A DNA stretch of 19,541 nucleotides, from positions 1 through 19,541 of the forward strand of contig NZER01000313.1 in assembly GCA_002690445.1 (NCBI GenBank), read 5' to 3'. Position numbers and translations under genes: made by a program. Positions within the stretch are counted from its first letter, which is position 1. The number at the start of each line of letters is the position of its first letter. The notes below the pieces were generated by a model. It did no database searches. It was not told the DNA's origin and was given only the letters and a program-made list of their open reading frames with translations. Of this stretch, positions 1-7,756 are shown in pieces. This DNA comes from Candidatus Pacearchaeota archaeon. GTDB taxonomy: Archaea; Nanoarchaeota; Nanoarchaeia; Pacearchaeales; GW2011-AR1.

Positions 1-942
1 AGGGGGTGGTCCCCCAGTGGCAGCCGGCGCAGTCGGCGCAGCCGAAGCAGCCGGGGCAGTCGGAGCAGCCGAAGCAGCCGATGTACCCGTTTTTGGCGGC
101 TCATAATACTTCATCATAAAGTTGTGATAGACCCGACTGCCTGGATAAAATCCAAAATCCACTGCCTTTTTGTGGAGTTTTTGAATTTCGCCCATCGGCA
201 TTCCAGCGTCACGCAGTTGATTGACCGCAGGTCTAACGTCAGCAGCCGGTGCATTTTCTGCGTATTCAAGCGAAATTTTAGTCATCTCGCCGAAGAGATT
301 AGCCAAATTATCGCGCCCTTCCTGACGGGCCTCAAATAAGGTTTGCTGCATCTCGTCTGCGCGTTGTTCCGCTTTAACGGCCTGTTGTTCATGCGCCTTT
401 TGTATGGCCAAGTCTTTCTGCGCGATTAGCGACTCAGCCTCTAATCCCGCTGTTGCCAAGGTATCAACGCCTGCTTCGCGTGCTGCCAAGATGTCCGTGA
501 CCGTGGCATCACCTGTAGAAGCCATCAAGGCGCCTATGTCACTCTTCGTCTCAGCAACTTCCGTCTCAGCTCGCGCAATGGCTCCACGCCGAATTGCCTC
601 TTTTTCCTCATAGGTCATCCTGGACGCAGCCTCTTTTTCTCTGGCCTCCGCTTCTGCAAGTTCCCTTCGCGCGTATGCAAGTGCAGGGTCAAACATCGCT
701 GAAGCCTTGATCCCGTACTCAGCTGCAGTACCAGCCCCTGCAATGCCAGCAGCTATTCCCAACTGCTTCCTGCGCACGGGCGCTGTCGTCATCCCGTATT
801 CTCTATATCCCAAGCCTGGAGATGTCCGAAAAGCTTCGCCATGCGCTTCTTTGGCAAGCCAGTCTGCGTATCGAACCCAAGATTTCGTCTCTTCGGATTC
901 TTCTGCCGAATCGGTACCGGGTGCCTTGTTCTCTTCCGACAT
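1..942 (-). CDS. Coiled-coil internal virion/ejection-type protein, N-terminal part (runs off left edge)
   Basis: Open from an ATG at 942 to the window edge, 314 residues visible, no stop seen. The start has an AGGAG site 7-8 bases upstream and lies 9 bases after the preceding stop. Residues 1-30 are acidic. About 61-76 is a short Ala/Gly hydrophobic segment. About 85-230 is Ala/Glu/Arg/Lys-rich and probably a long coiled coil. About 231-283 looks more globular. From 284 it becomes Ala/Pro/Ser/Thr-rich with two copies of the nonapeptide AASAAPTAP, then GGPPP at the edge. It follows a transglycosylase and a glycine-zipper protein, the usual place for large ejection proteins of short-tailed phages. 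The linker suggests that further domains follow outside the window. I do not recognise a named family. The coding call is firm; the role is inferred from position and composition. Confidence 0.8.
   Translation of the reverse strand, partial: MSEENKAPGTDSAEESEETKSWVRYADWLAKEAHGEAFRTSPGLGYREYGMTTAPVRRKQLGIAAGIAGAGTAAEYGIKASAMFDPALAYARRELAEAEAREKEAASRMTYEEKEAIRRGAIARAETEVAETKSDIGALMASTGDATVTDILAAREAGVDTLATAGLEAESLIAQKDLAIQKAHEQQAVKAEQRADEMQQTLFEARQEGRDNLANLFGEMTKISLEYAENAPAADVRPAVNQLRDAGMPMGEIQKLHKKAVDFGFYPGSRVYHNFMMKYYEPPKTGTSAASAAPTAPAASAAPTAPAATGGPPP
25..78 (-). repeat. Two tandem 27-base repeats coding for AASAAPTAP
   Basis: Two adjacent 27-base units (25-51 and 52-78) differ at only a few bases and encode the same nine residues. 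They lie in the Pro/Ala linker of the left-edge protein, 24 bases from the window edge. Simple coding repeats like this expand and contract easily and often break assemblies. Confidence 0.85.
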
Positions 943-951
943 GCTGCGCTC

Positions 952-1452
952 CTACCCAAACGTAGATTGTTCCCAGGTGTTGAATTTGCCTCCACCTATG
1001 TCGGTCCTAACATCCATTGCACCGATTAATTCCTGAGTACCAGGCGACACTCCACGCTCTGCTCGAGCAATCGCCGCATCATCTGCACGCGCCTGAGCTG
1101 CACGCGCCTGGGCATCCGCTGATGCTGCGCGCGTCTTCTTGCCCTTCCACCGTCGCCGAATTTGGCGCTTAGCACGAGCACCAGCCTTTCTACGGGCTGC
1201 CGCCGCCTCCTTCTTACCGCCAAAAAGACCGCCGAACAGCCCACCACCAGCACCGCCAACCATGGCGCCAATACCAGCGCCAAGAAGAGTTCCTACACCA
1301 GGGAGGGCTGCTGTCCCAATCGCAGCACCAGCCGCTGCACCGCCAAGCGTACCTGCCGTTTTGCCTGTTGCAGCGCTCTTTTGTCGCCCGTATTCGCGAC
1401 CGGATGCGTATCCAGACCGTTTAGCGGCTTCTACTTCCTGAGTGTAGCCCAT
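952..1452 (-). CDS. Glycine-zipper protein, likely virion ejection protein
   Basis: A protein of 166 residues. Residues about 30-79 are a long Gly/Ala run with spaced small residues (GAAAGAAIG, GTLLGAGIGAMVGG, GGLFGGLFGG), the pattern of glycine-zipper helices that pack in membranes. It is followed by a strongly basic stretch (about 80-108, with RRRWKGKK) and an Ala/Arg/Asp helix (109-135). There is no signal peptide before the zipper. Known short-tailed phages carry small internal proteins that enter the host envelope and help build the DNA channel; a Gly-zipper plus basic segment next to a transglycosylase fits that role, but this is inference. ATG at 1452 has GGAG 7 bases upstream. The 79-base gap before it holds no clear gene. 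An alternative is a membrane-active lysis-related protein, which is less likely in this position. Confidence 0.8.
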   Translation of the reverse strand: MGYTQEVEAAKRSGYASGREYGRQKSAATGKTAGTLGGAAAGAAIGTAALPGVGTLLGAGIGAMVGGAGGGLFGGLFGGKKEAAAARRKAGARAKRQIRRRWKGKKTRAASADAQARAAQARADDAAIARAERGVSPGTQELIGAMDVRTDIGGGKFNTWEQSTFG

Positions 1453-1531
1453 CGATCAACTCCAAATTTCTTGCCTGTAGATTATCGCATTTCCGAATAC
1501 TGCGCGCGAATCGATTTCACCGCCATTCTCC

Positions 1532-2158
1532 TCAAAGTTGAGCAAGTTGAGCCATGACGGACCTAACCCTACCAAGGTATCGACGAGTCTCGTCTGGCAT
1601 GACTTCGAATCCTGGTTCTTCGTTCAGCCAAGACGCCCATCTCCCAGAACCCCAGTTGTACTGCATGAGCGCTTGGTCGATATCTCCACCAGACCGTTGA
1701 AGAGCTTCACGAAGCATTTGACCAGCTGCATTGATGGACTTTACCGGGTCAAATCGCTCATCGATGTCTTCATCGACCGTCATCCCAAGAGACCGGGCAG
1801 TTTTCTCCATGAGTTGCATCATGCCCTTCGCTTGACCGTGTCGCGTCTTTGGACCGATAGCGGCAGGATCCCCACTGGACTCTACGGTTGCGACCGCCAT
1901 GAGCAATCCAGGCGGAAGATCTTCAACTGCATCAAACTGCCGCTTGTACAACGCTGCTCTATCAAGATCGGACGCCAATCTCTGGTCATCTGCAGTACTC
2001 GTTGGGATGACTTGGCTCTCGAGCCGTTCGAAAACCGAGACAACAGGCTCAATATCCATCTGCTGGAAGGAATCAATCAAAGCACGCTCATCCGCAGTGT
2101 CTGACGTGTCAACGTCGACCTGTTGAAGCTTACCCGTGTCTATACGATCACCTTCCAT
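1532..2158 (-). CDS. Virion-associated lytic transglycosylase (SLT-like)
   Basis: A protein of 208 residues with a soluble lytic transglycosylase-type domain from about 65 to the end. It would cleave the beta-1,4 bond between N-acetylmuramic acid and N-acetylglucosamine in peptidoglycan. Visible motifs are the catalytic glutamate in VESSGDP (Glu93), the GMMQLM motif (112-117, the family's G-x-M-Q block), and MQYNWGSG (165-172, matching the AYNxG block), followed by the terminal helix with RRYLGRV. Residues 1-60 are acidic and probably disordered. With no signal peptide or membrane segment, it is more likely packaged in the virion and used to open a local hole during DNA ejection than an export-dependent lysis enzyme. 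It lies 7 bases after the preceding stop and just upstream of the Gly-zipper protein, forming an ejection cassette with it. The SD site is weak (GAGAG). Confidence 0.9.
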   Translation of the reverse strand: MEGDRIDTGKLQQVDVDTSDTADERALIDSFQQMDIEPVVSVFERLESQVIPTSTADDQRLASDLDRAALYKRQFDAVEDLPPGLLMAVATVESSGDPAAIGPKTRHGQAKGMMQLMEKTARSLGMTVDEDIDERFDPVKSINAAGQMLREALQRSGGDIDQALMQYNWGSGRWASWLNEEPGFEVMPDETRRYLGRVRSVMAQLAQL

Positions 2159-2165
2159 TCAACTC

Positions 2166-3134
2166 TCAAATGTCTTGTGGGTCCATGCTGTTTAGAGTTC
2201 TCCACGCATCCAACTCTTCAGAGGCTTCAGCTCTCTGGTCGTAGACAACGTCACAGACCATGTTTCGGGCCATGAAGAATACGGTCTTGTTTTTTCGAAC
2301 TACGCCACCGACATCAAGTTCGCCATTTATAATGACATCGGCGTATCCGCTGACTTCAGAAAAAGCCCTTGAACTAAACGACAATCCGATATCGTATATC
2401 CCAGGCTCGAAACTGGTCGTATACATGATGCTGTGCTGATGCCGACCCAGCATATTCAAAAGGCAGAACCCGTAGGCCTGGAGACCAGAATTTGCTTTGG
2501 TTGCCGAAGTCAAGATGTCACTGCCACGCGGGAAGAGCGTACTCGTGTAAATGTCCCGCCTAGTAGAATTCAGGTAGGCAGACTTAAAGCCGTCTTTTCC
2601 ATGGATTGATAAAGCAACTGTGCCTGCACGACGGATTTCACCGCCAACTTGATCGTTAAGTTTGAAATAGGCGCTATCGTTATCTCCACCTACACCCTTT
2701 GGAAGTGCTAAACCACCAAACTCAAAGCAATAAAAAGTGCAGAGGAAATGTGCACGACCATGGTCGCGCATCTTCAATCGAGTGGCAGTCCCAGGAATTG
2801 TAACGTAGCCTTCACCCGAATTGGTTGGTGTGAAAATGACGCCCTCTGGATGGCTATGACCAGTCGTTCTCCAGTGAACCTGTGAACTGACGGCCTCCAT
2901 TCGAGGGGCAGGTGCAGCATAAAAGTCAGGCTTGAAGATGTGCCGTTTTACAATGAATCCATCGGTTTCATGGTTGGGTCTACTTTCGTCGGTCAACACC
3001 GTGTCTGAATCTCTATAAGAAGCAGCGCCAATCCCTTGGTTGACAAACAATTCTGACCTAGCAATCCCCTCCATCAAATCGTCTGCTTCTACAGTGGCAG
3101 TTCCCTCACTAATGCCAGTCCAGCGATAGGCCAT
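2166..3134 (-). CDS. Beta-rich virion protein, third of three appendage candidates
   Basis: A protein of 322 residues that I do not recognise. It is rich in Gly, Ser, Thr and aromatic residues with alternating hydrophobic patterns, as in beta-sandwich phage fibre or spike proteins. Stretches such as GYVTIPGTATRL (109-120) and GYADVIINGELDVGGVV look like jelly-roll strands. There is no collagen repeat, coiled coil or signal peptide. It starts 2 bases after the preceding stop, with a perfect AGGAGGT site 4 bases before the ATG, so translation should be strong. It follows two genes of similar size and texture and precedes the transglycosylase. The likely role is a tail appendage, receptor-binding or minor head protein; this comes from context only. 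It lacks the N-terminal DNI motif of the two genes before it. Confidence 0.8.
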   Translation of the reverse strand: MAYRWTGISEGTATVEADDLMEGIARSELFVNQGIGAASYRDSDTVLTDESRPNHETDGFIVKRHIFKPDFYAAPAPRMEAVSSQVHWRTTGHSHPEGVIFTPTNSGEGYVTIPGTATRLKMRDHGRAHFLCTFYCFEFGGLALPKGVGGDNDSAYFKLNDQVGGEIRRAGTVALSIHGKDGFKSAYLNSTRRDIYTSTLFPRGSDILTSATKANSGLQAYGFCLLNMLGRHQHSIMYTTSFEPGIYDIGLSFSSRAFSEVSGYADVIINGELDVGGVVRKNKTVFFMARNMVCDVVYDQRAEASEELDAWRTLNSMDPQDI

Positions 3135-3136
3135 TT

Positions 3137-4048
3137 CTACCTCCTGAAAACTTGTGCAAAAAACTGTAGTCGGCCATACTTTGCATCAACTATCTGTCCA
3201 CTAAAACCAGAAAAATCTTCGTCGTGGCTGCAGGAAGTTCTGCTTTGATGGCTCCTCCAGGCTAACCGTGCCTGAACAAGACCAGGCTCTCTAAGATCAA
3301 GCGCATAGAGGTTATCGTTCAAATCTACGGCGGAATCCGATTCCATTGATTGGCCACCGACAACCATGGACACAGTTGTAGCAATAGCGCTTCGCCTATC
3401 GAAACTGTGCCGGATATGATTAAACGTGCCGGTTGAATCAGAAGAATACGACTTGTTCAACCCAACCTGTACCGGACAAAAAATACCGCCGTTTGGGTTA
3501 TCGATACGCCGAACAGAGTAGTCTAGATCACCAAATGTACCACCAGGTGGGGAGATATAAATACCAAATCTAAAGTCTTGATTATCACGATCAGAGTCAA
3601 AGGTATCTTCATCCTCATGGTTATCGCGTTGCGTAGCACCCATCAGGCCGATATCGATCGTAAACCAAAAACTCGCACGGATAATCACGTAAGTATGTAC
3701 TTGCGGGTCCCAATCGAAAGCAATCTCTGGCCAGACCTCATTCATCCCGCCCATCACTATGTCGTCGCTCCCACTGGTGCCAAAATCCATGCCATCCCAA
3801 GAATCACCGGGAACCCCGGAGGTTGTTAGGCCGCTATAGTAACAACGAGAAGATGAGTCCAAACTGTCAGACCAAGTTGCATTAGAGACAAATGCTCGAC
3901 GGTCTAAGCCCTCTTCTCGGATATTGTCCTCGCCAACCTCGTTCTCCACTCCTTCCCAAGAATCTTTTGTGTCGTTTAGATCCTCTTTTTTAAGGACATC
4001 CCCTTCACGGATATCCGTGATGTCTACAATCCCGTCTGAGTGAGACAT
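3137..4048 (-). CDS. Beta-rich virion protein, second of three appendage candidates
   Basis: A protein of 303 residues, unrecognised overall. The N-terminus (1-55) is acidic and helical and contains DNIREEGLDRRAF (41-53). This resembles DNIHEHNLGAEQVA in the preceding gene, an N-terminal pattern I associate with virion-anchored tail appendage proteins. The rest is Ser/Asp/Gly-rich with beta-strand patterns. The ATG directly abuts the preceding stop (TAAATG) with AGGAG 8 bases upstream, so the two proteins are probably translated together. Seven of the first 30 residues are Asp. The likely role is a receptor-binding or structural appendage of the short tail or head, by inference. A search against structural models for a jelly-roll fold would test it. 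Confidence 0.8.
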   Translation of the reverse strand: MSHSDGIVDITDIREGDVLKKEDLNDTKDSWEGVENEVGEDNIREEGLDRRAFVSNATWSDSLDSSSRCYYSGLTTSGVPGDSWDGMDFGTSGSDDIVMGGMNEVWPEIAFDWDPQVHTYVIIRASFWFTIDIGLMGATQRDNHEDEDTFDSDRDNQDFRFGIYISPPGGTFGDLDYSVRRIDNPNGGIFCPVQVGLNKSYSSDSTGTFNHIRHSFDRRSAIATTVSMVVGGQSMESDSAVDLNDNLYALDLREPGLVQARLAWRSHQSRTSCSHDEDFSGFSGQIVDAKYGRLQFFAQVFRR

Positions 4049-5044
4049 TTACCTACTCCTGATTTGAGCAATGAGATTAGGATGACGGAGCTCGCAATCG
4101 TGTCGTAGTCTAATTTCTACATCTACATCATCATCATCAGTATACTCGTAGAGATAATCGCCAGCTGTAGATTGTATGGTCTTATCAGTACCAGGCGAAT
4201 ACCAAACGAGTTGAGCTTGCACTTCAACTCGGTGTAGACCGCTTGATACTGGTATAGCTCCGCACAGGTAAATTGGATGATGCTCGTACTCAGATCCAAG
4301 GGGGCCAGTCTCGGCAACGATCATCCCATCAACCATGATGCGCCACATTGAGCAAAGAGTGTACCCAGCTCGGTATTTGTAGTAGTACCCAGGGGACCGA
4401 AAGTACGCACCACCGCTTGTCGTGAACTTTATTTTTCCCGATTCAGCATCAGCCGCTCCGCCTGTCTCCGCGTGCTTCCAATCTTCGTAAAACGCGTCAA
4501 TACTGTTGAGGCTACCAAAGTTAACCTGCCAACTAACGGTTCCATGGAAATCCACGATTATGAGTGCATCTGTGTCTGTTGTAAACTCGTGATACGGAAG
4601 ATCTGTACTGTATACGTCACTTGGTTTGGTGCTTCTGGCAAGGATTGGTGAACTGGTCTCCTCTTCTATCGTACGCCAAACAGTCCAATCCTCCCGGCTA
4701 CCACCAGCAGTCAGGATGCTTGCATTAGCAATATTCCATTGGTGTATACGAATGCCGTGCCACCTTGTTTCCCAATCCTCCACAACTAGGTAATCAGCGC
4801 GATTAGTCCAACCAGATTGTTCATGCGATAGCAAATATCCATACTGAGAAAATGATTGGTTTATCAGCACTTTAGTGAACGTGTCTCGAGCGACCTGCTC
4901 AGCACCGAGGTTGTGCTCGTGGATGTTATCGTTATCGAGAAACCCATTGTGCTCAGAGGCGAACTCGTTCATGTTGATCCGCCATTCAGACGGCTCGACA
5001 ATATCCTTATCCATGACGTGTTCTGGTCGCTTCCTCCAAGTCAT
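4049..5044 (-). CDS. Beta-rich virion protein, first of three appendage candidates
   Basis: A protein of 331 residues that begins 1 base after the nozzle gene's stop, with GGAG 5 bases before the ATG. The N-terminal 60 residues are polar and helical, with MNEFASEHNGFLDNDN and a DNI-x(4)-L pattern (39-46) shared with the next gene. The remainder is aromatic-rich (Trp and Tyr) with beta patterns such as ALIIVDFHGTVSWQVNF and YKYRAGYTLCSMWRIMVDG, and an acidic run DDDDVDVE near the C-terminus. The position directly after the nozzle is where short-tailed phages encode tail-tip or fibre proteins. The likely role is a tail appendage or receptor-binding protein. No enzymatic motif is visible. Function is inferred from location and composition, and the family is unknown to me. 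Confidence 0.8.
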   Translation of the reverse strand: MTWRKRPEHVMDKDIVEPSEWRINMNEFASEHNGFLDNDNIHEHNLGAEQVARDTFTKVLINQSFSQYGYLLSHEQSGWTNRADYLVVEDWETRWHGIRIHQWNIANASILTAGGSREDWTVWRTIEEETSSPILARSTKPSDVYSTDLPYHEFTTDTDALIIVDFHGTVSWQVNFGSLNSIDAFYEDWKHAETGGAADAESGKIKFTTSGGAYFRSPGYYYKYRAGYTLCSMWRIMVDGMIVAETGPLGSEYEHHPIYLCGAIPVSSGLHRVEVQAQLVWYSPGTDKTIQSTAGDYLYEYTDDDDVDVEIRLRHDCELRHPNLIAQIRSR

Positions 5045-5045
5045 C

Positions 5046-7748
5046 TCATCTCCGATCTGGTCGTAACGCTTCGTTCAGCGGTTTGATGTTTCTCTGCTCT
5101 CCAACCTTGGCTTCGATATCGTATCCAACGATCTCGATTTTAGTGCCGCTCTTGGAGTCCTCTGACGTAGCGAATGTAATGCCAACCTCTCTAACTGGCC
5201 CCTTGTGAGTAGTGCTGACATCGTATCGGATGACTGTTGGTCGATACTCTGCCCAATAGTCGGAGGTGGGCAACTTCAGGTCGTCCCATAGAGCTGAACC
5301 ATAGACCGGGTAGCGCTCATTTGGGTCTTGCTGATCGGCTGGCTGCCTCAAGTCCCTGATATCGAAAAGGGACCGATTAACTCGGTAGTTGATGCTCAAA
5401 TCGTTGTTGCCATACCCAACACTGTAGACCATCAAATGCGCTGGATGAGTGGACTTGTAGACGCTACCAAACGGTAGATTTGTCGTCCTATAGATAGGGT
5501 CTACCTTCCACTGCAAGCCCTTCTCTGGGTATCCCCGCGAGTAAACAGCAATACCCGACACGTCGGCCCACTCACTTCCGTAAGAAGGACTGCCAGTCCC
5601 TCCAGTGTCAAAGCCGGTCGCTATCCCTCCAGTTCCCGATTCCCACTCGGTCGTTTCAGGCTCAAATTCCATCGTGTCTGGCTTTTCAGTACCAAAGAAG
5701 ACATAGCCTCGATGATCGTTTGAGTGAACCGCACATCCAATAGGGAAGTTCTCTCGAACGCTCCATGATCCCACCTTGTAATGGTAAACCAAAAGAAAGT
5801 TGTTCTTCCTAGACCCGTGGGTCGGCAGAGCCAGCCAATACTCGTTGTCTTTTAGGTTGACCACCCCAACAGCTCGAATGGCTGCAGATGTATTGATGAG
5901 CTCCATTTGGTTGGGGATCTCTGTCGAGAGCTTCACAATACCTGTAACGGTCCCTGTGTTCTCTAAAGCTCCTTCAAGCAAGACGATGTGTCGTTCAGAC
6001 AAAAAGACCAATCCAAGGCCAGGTATTTCAGCAATGCTGTTCGGCGCCCAACACCCGATGTCCCTATTGAGGGTATGCGCAGAAAAACTCCCACGATTTC
6101 CTTTGATCAAATAGATGCCGCGAGACTTGAACACAACCAAGGCGTTTTTGGTTGCCCGCATACCTGTGATTGGCCCACCATCGTCGTCACCGACATGAAG
6201 GACGTTCCTCGGTGGGAACATCTCTGGGAAGTTCGGAGTAGAGAAGTAGATTGTATTGTCGGTTCCACCAGCTGCAAACATCGTGTTCTTGAAGCTGGCC
6301 AAAAACCGTGTGCCAGGAGGAAACGAACCAAGTTGCCTAACCGACAGAAGACTCCCAAGGGACGTATCTGGATGACCATCGACAAAGATCTCGGTCATAT
6401 TGTCCTGAATCTCTTTCAGGAAGTAGAACCTACGAGATCGGCCCTTCGAGACCATGGACCCTTTTGAGTTGTACATGTTTCGAGTTCGATAGATCCGACG
6501 GGCGACACATTCTGCTGGGCCTCGAGGCAGATGAACTGTAATGAAAGTCTTGCCGTGCTGATTCCATTTACCAGTCCCATTGAGAAACATAGCGACATTG
6601 CTCGCTTCAGACGGCTCTGACTCTTGTCCGCGCTCATTCACAAACGTAATTTTGTACTGCCACCCAACTCGCCTTCTATTGAACTGCTGGTTGTAGTGCA
6701 GAGAAGTCTTAATGAGAGTCTCTTTATCGTAGATCGCCCAATACGGAGAGCCTTCAGCCAATCCACTAGTGTAAGTTGATGGATCTCCGTAAGGTAAAGC
6801 TTCTGTAACAGTTCCGAATAGACTGAAGCACGCCTCTCTGTACTTGCCTACACCATACTCAGCGAAGCTTTTCGGGCCCATGCCCCAATACGTGTAGTCG
6901 TCCCAAAGGCCAAATTTACCTTTTTTGTGGGGCGAATCATCATCATCCGGATGACCGACAGCAAAGCAAAAGGTTGAGGTATCCAGATATTCACCAGAAG
7001 AAGCCTGTGGCGGTGACGGTGGATTTTCAAATCCAGCCTTTTCAACGTACTCGCCATTAAAAACAATCGGTCCTTGGTGACCGTTCACCAGATAGATACG
7101 ATTTCCCCAAGCCTGCGATTGAGTGCGAACGGCAAGGCCTGGGTCGTCTCGATTGGAAATTGCGTTGAGACCCTTACCAATATCCGCGTTACCAATTGTG
7201 TTGTCACGAGAACGTTTGAATTCCACCATCAAACGACTCGCCTCGTAGTCGTATACTGAACTGTATTCAACAGCGTTTCTAGACCCGTCAAAGTACCGAA
7301 GTTCAAGATGGTCTTCGTCAACCTTTTCGTTCGTATCGTCAAAGGCCTGCTGTTCGTAAACAAGGAACTGACGAGCTCCGTTGTGCTGCGCAAACCAGTG
7401 AAGACTTCTAACTAGCGGATACCCAATGCTTGTGACTTCATGAATCGTTGTCGTAGTTACAGTATCAGGCTCAATCGGCGGTTCCGCCGGACCTCTGTCG
7501 GCAATCCCTCCAGCATTCTCGTTAATGTCATCGGGTGAGTCTGGGTTCTCCACTTCAGTTGTAGTTACACTGTATTTGACCGAATAGTACGGCGATTGCC
7601 GAAAGTATGGGTGCCACCCGCCAGACGTTCTCCAGGCGTCGTTCGACACCCAAGTCATGTCTTGGATGTAAAGAGCATCGTTGGCCTCTGATAGCCAACG
7701 CTCGTCCATACCACGAAGCTGAAAGACTTGAAATGTCTGAGTGTTCAT
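5046..7748 (-). CDS. Tail nozzle-like protein (gp12/gp10-like, beta-propeller type)
   Basis: A protein of 900 residues. The sequence has the repeated pattern of short-tailed phage nozzle proteins: blades in which a trace of 'site used / value reported' strands recurs, such as QAWGNRIYLVNGHQGPIVFN (212-231), RFLASFKNTMFAAGG (481-495), IYFSTPNFPEMFPP (500-513) and NALVVFKSRGIYLIKG (535-550). Residues about 360-420 look like a fibronectin-like insert (YKITFVNERGQESEPSEAS). The protein would sit below the adaptor and form the end of the tail tube. Residues about 66-98 are a Pro/Asp-rich loop. The start is ATG at 7748 with GAGGA nearby; the preceding gene's TAG lies within this SD region, 8 bases away. 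It is longer than the T7 or P22 counterparts, so the fold assignment is by pattern only. Confidence 0.82.
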   Translation of the reverse strand: MNTQTFQVFQLRGMDERWLSEANDALYIQDMTWVSNDAWRTSGGWHPYFRQSPYYSVKYSVTTTEVENPDSPDDINENAGGIADRGPAEPPIEPDTVTTTTIHEVTSIGYPLVRSLHWFAQHNGARQFLVYEQQAFDDTNEKVDEDHLELRYFDGSRNAVEYSSVYDYEASRLMVEFKRSRDNTIGNADIGKGLNAISNRDDPGLAVRTQSQAWGNRIYLVNGHQGPIVFNGEYVEKAGFENPPSPPQASSGEYLDTSTFCFAVGHPDDDDSPHKKGKFGLWDDYTYWGMGPKSFAEYGVGKYREACFSLFGTVTEALPYGDPSTYTSGLAEGSPYWAIYDKETLIKTSLHYNQQFNRRRVGWQYKITFVNERGQESEPSEASNVAMFLNGTGKWNQHGKTFITVHLPRGPAECVARRIYRTRNMYNSKGSMVSKGRSRRFYFLKEIQDNMTEIFVDGHPDTSLGSLLSVRQLGSFPPGTRFLASFKNTMFAAGGTDNTIYFSTPNFPEMFPPRNVLHVGDDDGGPITGMRATKNALVVFKSRGIYLIKGNRGSFSAHTLNRDIGCWAPNSIAEIPGLGLVFLSERHIVLLEGALENTGTVTGIVKLSTEIPNQMELINTSAAIRAVGVVNLKDNEYWLALPTHGSRKNNFLLVYHYKVGSWSVRENFPIGCAVHSNDHRGYVFFGTEKPDTMEFEPETTEWESGTGGIATGFDTGGTGSPSYGSEWADVSGIAVYSRGYPEKGLQWKVDPIYRTTNLPFGSVYKSTHPAHLMVYSVGYGNNDLSINYRVNRSLFDIRDLRQPADQQDPNERYPVYGSALWDDLKLPTSDYWAEYRPTVIRYDVSTTHKGPVREVGITFATSEDSKSGTKIEIVGYDIEAKVGEQRNIKPLNEALRPDRR

Positions 7749-7756
7749 GCCTTCCT

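Noticed and set aside
1481..1489. Extended -10-like TGCGATAAT on the minus strand before the glycine-zipper gene
   Set aside because: The -10 and TG match is good, but no -35 box stands at 16-18 bases; one short motif is not enough to call a promoter.
1482..1526. Tiny minus-strand frame of 14 codons (ATG at 1526) in the gap after the transglycosylase
   Set aside because: GAGGAG lies only 1-2 bases before the ATG, too close for normal initiation, and 14 residues cannot be supported as a gene.
1538..2104. Plus-strand open frame of 188 codons opposite the transglycosylase
   Set aside because: It is the antisense shadow of a gene with clear catalytic motifs, and has no ribosome site or protein-like composition.
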